The notes below the pieces were generated by a model. The model had not been told where the DNA came from. It saw nothing but the letters and a program-made list of their open reading frames with translations, and did no database searches. From positions 1 to 64,000 of the forward strand of contig JAKMFL010000072.1 of NCBI GenBank assembly GCA_022425485.1: a stretch of DNA of 64,000 nt, written 5' to 3'. The stretch is from Alphaproteobacteria bacterium (lineage in GTDB: Bacteria; Pseudomonadota; Alphaproteobacteria; Puniceispirillales; Puniceispirillaceae). Each line of letters starts with the position of its first letter. The stretch's first letter is position 1. The position numbers were made by a program, and so were the translations under genes. Shown here one piece after another: positions 17,495 to 27,533 of the stretch.

Positions 17495-18496
17495 ATGCAG
17501 GCAGAAATAATCATTATTGGCGCGGGAATGGCCGGCCTAATGGCAGGCAGAGTATTCACCGCAGCAGGTAAAAATGTGCTGATTCTTGATAAGGGCAGAC
17601 GCATTGGGGGGCGTATGTCTAGCCGGCGTGATGCGGGCTTGTTATTTAATCATGGCGCCCAGTTTGTTACTGCCCATAGCCCTATTTTCAAAGATATGTG
17701 CACCGAAGCCGCCGCTAAGGGAATTGTAGGATTATGGCCCGCAACCGGGCGCGATATGGCCTTTAGCGGCCAGCCTTCTATGCGGGATATCGCCAGCTTT
17801 ATTGGCGCAGACTTAAACGTTCAACAAGAGATAGAAATCGAGCAAATCGTCAGGCTGGAAAAAGGCGGCTTTGCCCTTCATGCCAAACCCTCTAGCGAAA
17901 ATGAACCTGCACCTTATCATTGCCAGCATTTGCTGGTGACAGCTCCAGCGCCGCAAACAGCTCAGCTATTGCAATCCCTATCGCCGCCCCTTAGCAAAAT
18001 TGCCGCCGCCGTGCATTATGCGCCTAGCTGGACGGTTATGGCTGAATTACAAGAGATACCAGATAAGCTCGCGCCAATACTGATAGATAAGGGCATCATT
18101 GGATGGGCAAGTTGTGAGGCAAGCCGGCCAGGGGCTAGCCCGTCAGGTGCCCTCACTATTCAGGCAAGCGCTGCTTATTCCGAAGAATTTCTTGAAGCGC
18201 CAGCAGAGAAAGTTACCGCTGACCTGCTTGCTGATTTTGCCCACCAACAGCATATCACGGCCCCTAATTGGGGGTATCAGCGTGGCCATCGCTGGCGCTA
18301 TGCCAAGGTGATAAAGCCAGCGGGGGCAGATGCGCCTTTCATGGAAAGCCAGACAGCAAGCCTGCTCGCCACAGCAGGGGACTGGCATCCGGTAGCCGCA
18401 TCACCCACACGGCCAGCCAGCGGCGCACGTGCCGAAGAGGCTGTGCTTTCCGGACATCGCGCCGCGCGTGAAATGCTACAAAAAATGCCAGCTTAA
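17495..18496 (+). CDS. Renalase-like FAD/NAD(P)-dependent amine oxidase family protein
   Basis: A 333-residue flavoprotein. The dinucleotide fold is at the very N-terminus (IIIIGAGMAGLMAGRVF, then LDKGRRIGGRMSSRR), the pattern of renalase-like COG3380 proteins. FNHGAQFVTAH follows, and the C-terminal TAGDW resembles the FAD-contacting GD motif. ATG 17495 is selected because homologues start just before the Rossmann strand. The gene is divergent from the HAD gene and convergent with DM13. Substrate unknown; bacterial relatives oxidise abnormal dihydronicotinamides. Confidence 0.85.
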   Translation: MQAEIIIIGAGMAGLMAGRVFTAAGKNVLILDKGRRIGGRMSSRRDAGLLFNHGAQFVTAHSPIFKDMCTEAAAKGIVGLWPATGRDMAFSGQPSMRDIASFIGADLNVQQEIEIEQIVRLEKGGFALHAKPSSENEPAPYHCQHLLVTAPAPQTAQLLQSLSPPLSKIAAAVHYAPSWTVMAELQEIPDKLAPILIDKGIIGWASCEASRPGASPSGALTIQASAAYSEEFLEAPAEKVTADLLADFAHQQHITAPNWGYQRGHRWRYAKVIKPAGADAPFMESQTASLLATAGDWHPVAASPTRPASGARAEEAVLSGHRAAREMLQKMPA

Positions 18497-18523
18497 ATTA
18501 ACGCAAGGGTTAAATTAACGCAA
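18493..18523. repeat. 17-bp-period tandem duplication at the end of the flavoprotein gene
   Basis: TTAAATTAACGCAA occurs at 18493-18506 and 18510-18523. The first copy contains the stop codon of the flavoprotein gene; the second runs into the 3' end of the convergent DM13 gene, so the duplication has supplied the end of one or both reading frames. Confidence 0.85.
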
Positions 18524-19027
18524 AGAAGCTGAGGTAATAAATGCAGAGAACGCCTCACACCAGATGATAACGGCATCATAATCAGAGATATCCAGACCGT
18601 CCGGCACGTCAATAGAGAAGTTTTTATAGGCCTTGATTGGCGCCACTTGGAGGGCATCAGACTTACCAGACAGAAAAGCTTCTTTTGTGGTATATTGGCC
18701 TTTGGTCAAATAGAGTCGGTAATCTGGCCCTGGGGAAATCGAGCCATCCAGCCAGATACGCGCATCACTGACATAAATTGTACCCTCTCCCCAATGAAAC
18801 TTATCAGACCCTTCTAGATCGCGCACAAAAGTGCCTTGCCGAAGCTGGTCTTCTGCTTGTGCGCTGCTCATTAAATCCGCTAGCTCTGTTTCAGACAAAC
18901 CTTTCTCTGCTGTAAGAATAGGCAGAAAATAAACACCCAGACCAAAACCAATAATTATCCCCGCCAGAAATTTTGCGCCCAAAGCCAGAATGATATGATC
19001 TCGTGCAAATTGCAGTAATCTCCGCAT
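18515..19027 (-). CDS. DM13 domain protein, membrane-anchored
   Basis: A 170-residue protein with one N-terminal membrane helix (about 17-37) and a DM13 domain (about 68-168). The domain ends DAVIIWCEAFSAFITSASL, the most conserved part of DM13, which includes the buried Cys thought to make the fold a candidate redox or electron-transfer module; no function is proven. An AQAEDQLRQGTF segment links anchor and domain. It ends close to the convergent flavoprotein gene, and its promoter region (19028-19100) is very AT-rich. Confidence 0.83.
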   Translation of the reverse strand: MRRLLQFARDHIILALGAKFLAGIIIGFGLGVYFLPILTAEKGLSETELADLMSSAQAEDQLRQGTFVRDLEGSDKFHWGEGTIYVSDARIWLDGSISPGPDYRLYLTKGQYTTKEAFLSGKSDALQVAPIKAYKNFSIDVPDGLDISDYDAVIIWCEAFSAFITSASLR

Positions 19028-19197
19028 TGTCTTGCGCTCCCTTTTTCGTTAAGTTTTGATTAATATTTTTTCAAAGATAACGCGATTAACCTTTACATCA
19101 AAATCAACAAAACCCTAAACAGGGATTATATCGCTTAAGATCGGGATAAATATCCTGCGCTGCCAATCAAATTGACAAAAAATTATTGGGAAGATTT

Positions 19198-19477
19198 TGG
19201 ATTGTAGCTGCCGCAAATATTCAGTTTGCTGCGGCTTGCGCCGAACTTTCTAATAGCAGAGATGATAGATAGTATGACGGGCTTTCATGCGCGCTTGCTG
19301 AATAATCCTATTCAGGTTGAGGAGGGGTATGTGCATGTGCCGACCCAAGCCGGGTTGGGCGTTACGCTAAATGAAGAGGTTGCGCGTGCCCATCCTTATA
19401 AGGGCGATAAATTGCATTTGGAAATGGAAGCAAACCCTTATGATAACGCCCATAGTGGAGAATTTGCCGGGGACTAG
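19198..19477 (+). pseudogene. Decayed C-terminus of an enolase-superfamily (mandelate racemase type) enzyme
   Basis: From 19198 one frame reads WIVAAANIQFAAAC; a single extra base at about 19240 shifts to the next frame, which reads PNFLIAEMIDSMTGFHARLL and continues to a stop at 19477 through GYVHVPTQAGLGVTLNEEVARAHPY. Joined, the text matches the C-terminal end of mandelate racemase / muconate lactonizing family dehydratases (AAACPNFLIxE, xPxxPGLGVxxNEEVxxxHPY). No start codon, N-terminal cap or catalytic barrel is present upstream. It is a remnant of a gene lost between the DM13 gene and rplU. Confidence 0.75.
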
Positions 19478-19496
19478 GCAAAAACCCGATAATGGC

Positions 19497-19524
19497 TTGA
19501 CAATTCTAGGCTAATCAGTATATT
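19497..19524 (+). promoter_or_regulatory. Strong sigma-70 type promoter for rplU-rpmA
   Basis: A perfect TTGACA (19497-19502), a 16-base spacer and TATATT (19519-19524) lie about 110 bases before rplU, just after the enolase-family remnant. This is the best promoter match in the window, and it fits a highly expressed ribosomal protein operon. Confidence 0.7.
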
Positions 19525-19526
19525 CC

Positions 19527-19562
19527 GAGCGCTCATGGCTTTTGCTATGTGATCGGTCGCTC
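19527..19562 (+). promoter_or_regulatory. Possible structured leader of rplU
   Basis: GAGCG (19527-19531) can pair with CGCTC (19558-19562), with an inner imperfect stem CATGGC / GCTATG around a TTTT loop. It lies at or just after the predicted transcription start. L21 leaders are known regulatory RNAs in some bacteria; whether this is one is a guess. Confidence 0.25.
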
Positions 19563-19630
19563 AGACTGCAATCGCAACGCGGTAGCTGTAAAATCAATTA
19601 AAGTTATACATACTTAGTTAGGATGTCGCC

Positions 19631-20098
19631 ATGTATGCTGTGGTGAAAACAGGCGGAAAACAATACCGCGTTTCAAAAGATGACACGATTCTGGTCGAAA
19701 AGCTGGAAGCCCAAGAAGGCGAAACCATAACCTTGTCAGAGGTTATCATGCTGGGCGATGGCGATAAAATCACTATCGGCAAGCCTCAGGTAGCCGATGC
19801 TGCGGTTGAAGCTAAGGTAGTGAGCCAAACCAGAGGGCCAAAAATTATCATTTTCCGCAGAAAGCGCCGGAAAAATCATCGCCGGACACAAGGTCATAAA
19901 CAAGACCTGACCCTATTGAAGGTAACCGATATCCTGACATCTGCGAAAGCGCCAGCCGCTAAAAAGGCCGCGCCCACTGCTAAGAATGCAGACGATAAGC
20001 CAGCAGAGAAAAAGGCAGCTAAAAAAGCACCAGCAGCTAAGAAGGCACCGGCCGCTAAAAAAGCAGCGCCTAAAAAAGCTGCAACAAAGAAAGCATAA
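19631..20098 (+). CDS. rplU: 50S ribosomal protein L21 with Lys/Ala-rich tail
   Basis: Binds 23S rRNA in the large subunit. The core (residues 1-103: [20 protein letters not shown], then [17 protein letters not shown] and LKVTDI) is normal, but a 50-residue tail built of [10 protein letters not shown] units follows, bringing the length to 155 instead of about 103. Such alanine/lysine tails occur on L21 in several alphaproteobacteria and are probably disordered and RNA-contacting. It is first gene of the rplU-rpmA unit, behind the TTGACA promoter. Confidence 0.97.
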   Translation: MYAVVKTGGKQYRVSKDDTILVEKLEAQEGETITLSEVIMLGDGDKITIGKPQVADAAVEAKVVSQTRGPKIIIFRRKRRKNHRRTQGHKQDLTLLKVTDILTSAKAPAAKKAAPTAKNADDKPAEKKAAKKAPAAKKAPAAKKAAPKKAATKKA

Positions 20099-20110
20099 GG
20101 AGAGAGACCG

Positions 20111-20380
20111 ATGGCACATAAAAAAGCAGGTGGTAGTTCCAGAAATGGTCGCGACTCAGCTGGTCGTCGCCTCGGCGTAAAAAAGTTCGGCGGTGAAAAC
20201 GTGCTCGCTGGTAACATTATCGTTCGTCAGCGCGGCACAAAGTTTCATCCAGGGGACAATGTCGGCATTGGCAAGGATCATACCCTTTTTGCGTTGCGTC
20301 CGGGAAATGTTGCATTTCGGGAAAAAGCTGGCGGCAGAATGTTTGTATCTGTTGTGGAACAAGCGAAAGCCGCAGAATAA
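20111..20380 (+). CDS. rpmA: 50S ribosomal protein L27
   Basis: L27, 89 residues, begins [20 protein letters not shown], whose N-terminal arm reaches the peptidyl-transferase centre; the start lacks the cleaved N-extension seen in Firmicutes. GVKKFGGE and [11 protein letters not shown] are the family signature. AAGGAGAGAG precedes the ATG. It is 12 bases after rplU and is followed by a rho-independent terminator. Confidence 0.98.
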   Translation: MAHKKAGGSSRNGRDSAGRRLGVKKFGGENVLAGNIIVRQRGTKFHPGDNVGIGKDHTLFALRPGNVAFREKAGGRMFVSVVEQAKAAE

Positions 20381-20445
20381 TTTAGATTTTAAGGATGTGC
20401 GCATACAAAGCGCCGCAAGTTAAAATCAGCGCAAAATATTGTTAC

Positions 20446-20489
20446 AGGGGATGACCCGCTATTTGCGGTTTCATCCCCTTCTTATTTTT
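20446..20489 (+). terminator. Rho-independent terminator after rpmA
   Basis: AGGGGATGA (20446-20454) pairs perfectly with TCATCCCCT (20471-20479), with an inner CCGC/GCGG stem, followed by the T-rich TCTTATTTTT. It separates rplU-rpmA from obgE. Confidence 0.85.
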
Positions 20490-20507
20490 AAGGCCAATTT
20501 ATATTGA

Positions 20508-22765
<2,258 letters not shown>

Positions 22766-22780
22766 AGCCTATAAATTTTG

Positions 22781-22825
22781 CCCATACCTCCACAAGGATA
22801 GGGCCCATACTTCCACAAGGATAGG
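22781..22825. repeat. 23-bp-period tandem duplication carrying the proA ribosome-binding site
   Basis: CCCATACCTCCACAAGGATAGG (22781-22802) and CCCATACTTCCACAAGGATAGG (22804-22825) differ at one base. Each carries AAGGATAGG; the second copy sits 2 bases before the proA ATG, so the Shine-Dalgarno has been duplicated. Confidence 0.9.
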
Positions 22826-22827
22826 AT

Positions 22828-24123
22828 ATGACCGCATTAACAACAGAATCGCTGCCCCTAAATGCAGATGATGCGTGCCAGCTTATCACAGATATGGCCA
22901 TTGCGGCACGTGCCAGCCAACAGCAACTTGGTCAGACAGATGCAGATAGGCGTGCTCATGCCCTGCGCGAGGCAGCGAGTAGAATTCGGAAGGCAGAAGC
23001 AGATATTATCGCGGCTAACCAGCGCGATATTGCCAGAGGGCGCGCTGCTGGGCTAAGCGAGGCCTTTATCGATCGGCTGACCTTGAATGAAGAGCGTATT
23101 GAGGCCATGGCAAGCGGTGCAGAAGCTATCGCCATGCTAGATGACCCGCTAGGGGTAGAACTGGCCAGATGGACACAGCCCAATGGGCTGGATATTACCC
23201 GCATTTCGACGGCGTTAGGCGTTATTGGTATTATTTACGAATCGCGCCCAAACGTTACCGTGGATGCTGCTAGCCTATGCATTAAGTCAGGCAATGCGTG
23301 TATTCTGCGCGGTGGCAGCGATTCGCAAGATACCAGCTATTTGCTAGCTGGGCTGATGCGTGAAGGACTAAAAGCCGCTGGGCTAGATGTTGATGCCGTG
23401 CAAATGATCCCGACCCCAGATAGGCAGGCAGTAGGTGCCTTGCTCGCCGCTAGCGGCCAAATAGATGTTATCATTCCGCGAGGCGGCAAAGGGCTAGTGG
23501 GGCGTGTTCAAGAAGAGGCACGGGTGCCTGTATTCTCGCATCTTGAGGGGATTTGCCATATTTATATCTCACAAGCTGCCGACCCACAAAAAGCCGTACA
23601 AGTTGCCGTAAACGCCAAAATGCGCCGCGTTGGCATCTGCGGGGCAGCGGAAACCATCCTGCTCCATAAAGATGTGGTGGACACTATCGGCCGCGATATA
23701 ACAACCGCCCTTATCGAAGCTGGGTGTGAGGTGCGCGGCACAACAGAAATTAGCACCCTGCATCCAGATGTTAAGCTTGCAAGTGATGCAGATTGGGGAT
23801 GTGAGTTTCTAGCCCCTATCATCGCCATAAAACCCGTAGCAAATCTGGAGGAAGCTGCCAGCCATATCCAGAAATTCGGCTCTGGCCACACGGAAAGTAT
23901 TCTCACCGAAGACAAAACCGAGCAGGAAGCTTTTTTCGCATCTGTTGATAGCGCCATTGTGATGGCCAATGCCTCTACCCAATTTGCAGATGGTGGTGAG
24001 TTTGGCATGGGCGCGGAGATAGGTATCGCTACCGGCAGATTGCATGCCAGAGGCCCGGTTGGCGCAAACCAGTTGACCAGCTTTAAATATATTGTGCGTG
24101 GGCATGGCCAAACACGCCCTTAA
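22828..24123 (+). CDS. proA: Glutamate-5-semialdehyde dehydrogenase (gamma-glutamyl phosphate reductase)
   Basis: Second proline-synthesis step, NADPH-dependent reduction of glutamyl-5-phosphate; works with ProB. The 431-residue protein is an ALDH-fold enzyme with the catalytic Cys271 in MRRVGICGAAE, GVIGIIYESRPNVTVDAA, IPRGGKGLV, HLEGICHIYI and the C-terminal EFGMGAEIGIATGRLHARGPVG. Its 3' end overlaps the candidate nadD start. Confidence 0.97.
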   Translation: MTALTTESLPLNADDACQLITDMAIAARASQQQLGQTDADRRAHALREAASRIRKAEADIIAANQRDIARGRAAGLSEAFIDRLTLNEERIEAMASGAEAIAMLDDPLGVELARWTQPNGLDITRISTALGVIGIIYESRPNVTVDAASLCIKSGNACILRGGSDSQDTSYLLAGLMREGLKAAGLDVDAVQMIPTPDRQAVGALLAASGQIDVIIPRGGKGLVGRVQEEARVPVFSHLEGICHIYISQAADPQKAVQVAVNAKMRRVGICGAAETILLHKDVVDTIGRDITTALIEAGCEVRGTTEISTLHPDVKLASDADWGCEFLAPIIAIKPVANLEEAASHIQKFGSGHTESILTEDKTEQEAFFASVDSAIVMANASTQFADGGEFGMGAEIGIATGRLHARGPVGANQLTSFKYIVRGHGQTRP

Positions 24124-24769
24124 ATCCTCCTCGCCAGCACGGCCAGATAGACGCCATCTTATGGCGACATGCCCTTGTTTTAGCTATCGGCGGCGCATTG
24201 GTATTATGGGCGGCTCTTTCAATCCGGCACATGCAGGGCACCTTTATATTGCTCAAGAAGCAAAAAGGCTTGCACAGCTAGATGAGGTATGGTGGCTGGT
24301 TAGCCCGCAAAACCCGCTAAAATCTGCACAAGGCATGGAGGATTTCCCTGCACGACTGGCAAGCGCACGCACCCTTGCTGGCAGAAAGTGCTGGCTGCGT
24401 TGCCTAGATTTAGAAGAACAGCTAGGTCTTGGTAATACCTTCGCCAGCCTCAGACGATTAAAGCAGATTTGCCGCCATGCAGAGCTTATATGGATAATGG
24501 GTGCGGATAATTTAAGCCAGTTTCCGCAGTGGAAACGGGCAACAGATATTGCTAAAACCACCTCCATTCTGGTTATGAACAGGCCAGATTATGGCTGGCA
24601 GGCATTGGCAAGCCAAGGCGCATCCTTACTTGGTCGCCAGCATCGCCGCAAAGAAGCACGCCAGCTTGGCCGGTCATATATAAAGAATAAAGGCCGGGGT
24701 TGGGCGTTTCACTTGCATAGCCGCAATGCCCTTTCCGCGACCCTGTTGCGCAGCACAAGGGCTGTCTGA
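24104..24769 (+). CDS. nadD: Nicotinate-nucleotide adenylyltransferase
   Basis: Makes deamido-NAD from nicotinate mononucleotide and ATP. The nucleotidyl-transferase motif GGSFNPAHAGH and the late SATLLRS (ISSTxIR type) are clear; length is 221 residues from ATG 24104, or 202 from ATG 24161. Ribosome-binding sites are weak for both, so the start is uncertain. The first 25 residues are basic and low in similarity to the family. The next genes rsfS and rlmH make the common nadD-rsfS-rlmH cluster. Confidence 0.9.
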   Translation: MAKHALKSSSPARPDRRHLMATCPCFSYRRRIGIMGGSFNPAHAGHLYIAQEAKRLAQLDEVWWLVSPQNPLKSAQGMEDFPARLASARTLAGRKCWLRCLDLEEQLGLGNTFASLRRLKQICRHAELIWIMGADNLSQFPQWKRATDIAKTTSILVMNRPDYGWQALASQGASLLGRQHRRKEARQLGRSYIKNKGRGWAFHLHSRNALSATLLRSTRAV

Positions 24770-24859
24770 CTTGCCCAGAAGACAATTTCACGATAAACTA
24801 TGGGTAAGTTTTATGTTAATGTTAAAAATTAAGACTGGCGAAATACAAGGAGATAGACC

Positions 24860-25234
24860 ATCAGCGACGCGTTAGCAGGATTGACCCCTGAACAGGTCAA
24901 AGATCTCGTGCGGCAATCGCTTGACGATGACAAGGGCATGGATATAGTCACGATCCCCCTCGCCGGTAAATCCACCATTGCAGATTACATGATTATTGCG
25001 ACAGGCGCTTCTAGCCGTCAGGTTGCAGCGATGGCGGATCACATTGAATTTAAACTGAAAAAAGCTGGCATTGCCATCATGGGTAAAGAAGGCATCCAAC
25101 AGGCAGATTGGGTGCTTTTGGATACCGCTGAAGTGATTGTCCATATTTTCCGGCCAGAGGTCAGGGACTTTTATGCGTTGGAGCGCATGTGGACACAAAC
25201 TGCATCCACAGATGAAGTTGTGCATGTCAGCTAG
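24860..25234 (+). CDS. rsfS: Ribosomal silencing factor RsfS, apparent ATC start
   Basis: Binds L14 and blocks subunit joining in starvation. The 124-residue protein has the Iojap/RsfS core DMVTIPLAGKSTIADYMIIATGASSRQVAAMADHI in which the ADYMIIATG and RQV motifs are typical, and WVLLDTAEVIVHIF near the C-terminus. No ATG or GTG exists in frame: an in-frame TAG lies at 24854-24856. AAGGAGAT (24847-24854) sits 7 bases before ATC (24860), giving M-S-D-A-L-A-G; the only other candidate, TTG 24881, has no usable spacing. ATC initiation or a sequence error is likely. Confidence 0.88.
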   Translation: MSDALAGLTPEQVKDLVRQSLDDDKGMDIVTIPLAGKSTIADYMIIATGASSRQVAAMADHIEFKLKKAGIAIMGKEGIQQADWVLLDTAEVIVHIFRPEVRDFYALERMWTQTASTDEVVHVS

Positions 25235-25261
25235 CCTGACAGGGCTAGGTATGTTGATTAT

Positions 25262-25732
25262 ATGAAGCTGAACATCCTAGCTATTGGCCGCACAAAACCC
25301 GCACCTGAGACAGAATTAGTCACAAGTTGGATGACCCGCCTACCGCATGGCGGGAATGTATCAGCATTTGAGTCTAGCTTGCCATCTGGCGCGAAAAGGC
25401 AAGCAGACGAATCGGGGAAAATAACCGATTGGCTAGACAGAAACGCGCCCTCTCATCACCGGCTCGTCTGCCTAGACCCACAAGGACAGGACACGTCTTC
25501 GGAAGCACTAGCCAAACTTATCGGCAGTTGGCGTGATGAGGGGGTCGGCGCCTGTTATTTTGCCATAGGCGGCGCGGATGGCCATCACCAAAACCTGCGG
25601 AAACGCGCGAATAAAATGATGGCCTTTGGCCAGGCTACATGGCCGCATATGCTGTGCCGAGCAATGCTGGCGGAGCAACTCTATCGTGCTGAAATGATTT
25701 TAAAAAACCACCCCTACCATCGCGGCAATTAA
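25262..25732 (+). CDS. rlmH: 23S rRNA (pseudouridine1915-N3)-methyltransferase RlmH
   Basis: SPOUT-type methyltransferase of helix 69 in the 50S subunit. The 156-residue protein has the SPOUT knot motifs YFAIGGADGHH (about residues 98-108) and WPHMLCRAMLAEQLYRAEMILKNHPYHR at the C-terminus. MKLNILAIGRTK is the normal N-terminus. It lies 27 bases after rsfS, a conserved pair, and ends before a terminator. Confidence 0.95.
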   Translation: MKLNILAIGRTKPAPETELVTSWMTRLPHGGNVSAFESSLPSGAKRQADESGKITDWLDRNAPSHHRLVCLDPQGQDTSSEALAKLIGSWRDEGVGACYFAIGGADGHHQNLRKRANKMMAFGQATWPHMLCRAMLAEQLYRAEMILKNHPYHRGN

Positions 25733-25780
25733 CGCGCCGCACATAGGGGCTTACTTGCCCCTGTCAGGGGTTAAAGCTAT

Positions 25781-25804
25781 AAAGGGTAGACCCGCCCTTT
25801 TTTT
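25781..25804 (+). terminator. Rho-independent terminator after rlmH
   Basis: AAAGGG (25781-25786) and CCCTTT (25795-25800) form a stem with an 8-base loop, followed by seven T. A second small hairpin, AGGGGC / GCCCCT (25745-25762), precedes it. Confidence 0.7.
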
Positions 25805-25834
25805 ATGATTGTTACACATAAAGGCAGATGAAAA

Positions 25835-27388
25835 ATGACCCCAAATAGACCGGTAGTCTTATGTATTATGGATGGCTGGGGGCTATCGGATGCGGGGGAG
25901 CATAATGCGGTAGCACAAGCGAGCACGCCCATTTTTGACCGGATGATGACAGAATATCCAACCAGCCGCCTTGCCGCCTCCGAGCTGGCTGTAGGGTTGC
26001 CTGAAGGTCAGCCTGGGAACTCAGAAGTAGGGCATATGACCATTGGTGCGGGGCGTGTTATCTTGCAGGACTTGCCGCGCTTGTCGCGTGCTTGTGAAAG
26101 CGGAGAACTTGCAGATGCCGCCGCCTTGCAGGATTTCGCTAGCCAGCTGAAAAAGACAGGGGGACGTGCGCATCTTATTGCCCTGACCTCAAAAGGGGGG
26201 GTGCATAGCCATAGCGATCATGTCCTTGCCCTTACAAAGATATTGTGTGCTAAGGGCATTTCTGTTGTTTTACATATTCTGACAGATGGCCGCGACACGC
26301 CCCCAAAAGGGGCAGCAGATAGCCTGCCTGATTTCATCCGTGATGTTCCGCAGGAATGTCAGATAGCCAGTCTTTGCGGTCGTTATTTTGCAATGGATAG
26401 AGATAATCGTTGGGAGCGCACACAAAGCTTTCTAGACTTGGTTATTACGGGCGCCGCAGCCTATCATTATCCAGATCTGATGACAGGCGTTACAGCTGGC
26501 TATGCGCGCGGCGAGAGTGATGAGTTTTTGGCGCCAACCTTACTTGGTGATTATCAAGGAATGGCAGATGGCGACGGGATTTTCATCGCTAATTTTCGTG
26601 TCGATAGGGTTCGCCAGATTGCCAATGCGCTGATGATGCCTGAAAATACCAGCTATAGGCTAGCAGATGCGGCCAAGATTACCCTGCCCTTTACCGGGCC
26701 TATATTATCTGTCACGCCAATTGCCGAGAATTTAAAAGAGGCTATTCCAGCGTTGCTGAGCCCGCCTGACTTAAGTCATGGATTAGGGGAAGTGGTTGCT
26801 GCTTCTGGAAGGCGGCAATTGCGGCTTGCTGAAACGGAAAAATACCCGCATGTAACGTTCTTCTTTAATGGGGGACAAGATGCCGCTTTTCAGCAAGAAG
26901 ACAGACAATTGGTAAATTCGCCCAAGGTAGCAACCTATGACCTGCAACCTGAAATGTCCGCTAAAGGGGTATGCAACAACGCTGAAAAAGCGATTCTGGA
27001 AGGCACGCATGATCTGATCATTATCAATTTTGCCAATCCAGATATGGTTGGCCATACAGGCGATATTGCCGCTGCTATTCAGGCTGTTGAGACCGTCGAT
27101 AAAGCGGTTGGCACCCTAGAAAAAGCGATAAAGAAAGCTGGCGGCGTTATGGTTGTTACGGCTGATCATGGAAATTGTGAGGTGATGTGGGATACGCAGC
27201 TGGGATGTGCCCATACCGCCCATACCACCAATCTTGTGCCCTGCATTTTAGTGCATGATAAAAATTGGGCTCATGCTGTTTCATTAGCAGATGGCAGTTT
27301 GGCAGATTTGGCACCTACTTTGCTAGAGTTAATGGGTTTGGAAATACCTGAAATTATGGAAGGAAGCTCGCTTATTCAGCCAGCTTAA
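25835..27388 (+). CDS. gpmI: 2,3-bisphosphoglycerate-independent phosphoglycerate mutase
   Basis: Interconverts 3- and 2-phosphoglycerate in glycolysis and gluconeogenesis, with Mn. Alkaline-phosphatase fold: LCIMDGWG (Asp13 metal), GNSEVGHMTIGAGR with the phosphorylated Ser63, GGVHSHSDH, TDGRDTPP, NFRVDRVRQI and TADHGNCE near the C-terminus. Length 517 is normal. In many alphaproteobacteria envC lies between this gene and ctpA; here only 145 bases separate them. Confidence 0.98.
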   Translation: MTPNRPVVLCIMDGWGLSDAGEHNAVAQASTPIFDRMMTEYPTSRLAASELAVGLPEGQPGNSEVGHMTIGAGRVILQDLPRLSRACESGELADAAALQDFASQLKKTGGRAHLIALTSKGGVHSHSDHVLALTKILCAKGISVVLHILTDGRDTPPKGAADSLPDFIRDVPQECQIASLCGRYFAMDRDNRWERTQSFLDLVITGAAAYHYPDLMTGVTAGYARGESDEFLAPTLLGDYQGMADGDGIFIANFRVDRVRQIANALMMPENTSYRLADAAKITLPFTGPILSVTPIAENLKEAIPALLSPPDLSHGLGEVVAASGRRQLRLAETEKYPHVTFFFNGGQDAAFQQEDRQLVNSPKVATYDLQPEMSAKGVCNNAEKAILEGTHDLIIINFANPDMVGHTGDIAAAIQAVETVDKAVGTLEKAIKKAGGVMVVTADHGNCEVMWDTQLGCAHTAHTTNLVPCILVHDKNWAHAVSLADGSLADLAPTLLELMGLEIPEIMEGSSLIQPA

Positions 27389-27415
27389 CCCTTGGGTAGT
27401 GGCCGTAAACCAGAT

Positions 27416-27453
27416 TGAGCACAAGAAGGCCAAATGCGCACAAGAAGGCTTGA
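27416..27453. repeat. 19-bp-period tandem duplication between gpmI and ctpA
   Basis: GCACAAGAAGGC recurs at 27419-27430 and 27438-27449, within imperfect 19-base copies at 27416-27434 and 27435-27453. Confidence 0.85.
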
Positions 27454-27489
27454 TCTCAACTAATCAGGCTGACACACTGGAAAATAGTC

Positions 27490-27511
27490 TGTCTGTCCGC
27501 TATATCAGACA
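27490..27511. promoter_or_regulatory. Inverted repeat upstream of ctpA
   Basis: TGTCTG (27490-27495), a 10-base AT-rich centre (TCCGCTATAT) and CAGACA (27506-27511) form a perfect 6+6 palindrome 22 bases before the ctpA ATG. The centre could hold a -10-like TATATC. It may be an operator. Confidence 0.3.
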
Positions 27512-27533
27512 AGATAAACCTTGAGGCACCGAG

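Noticed and set aside
19049-19063. TTAA-N7-TTAA (CtrA-like box) before the DM13 gene
   Set aside because: A single match of eight fixed bases is expected by chance about once in AT-rich intergenic DNA of this size; TTAACCAT at 1579-1586 is likewise isolated.
23562-24008. 148-residue minus-strand frame opposite proA
   Set aside because: Antisense of ProA with Ser/Arg-rich text; no ribosome-binding site or homology.
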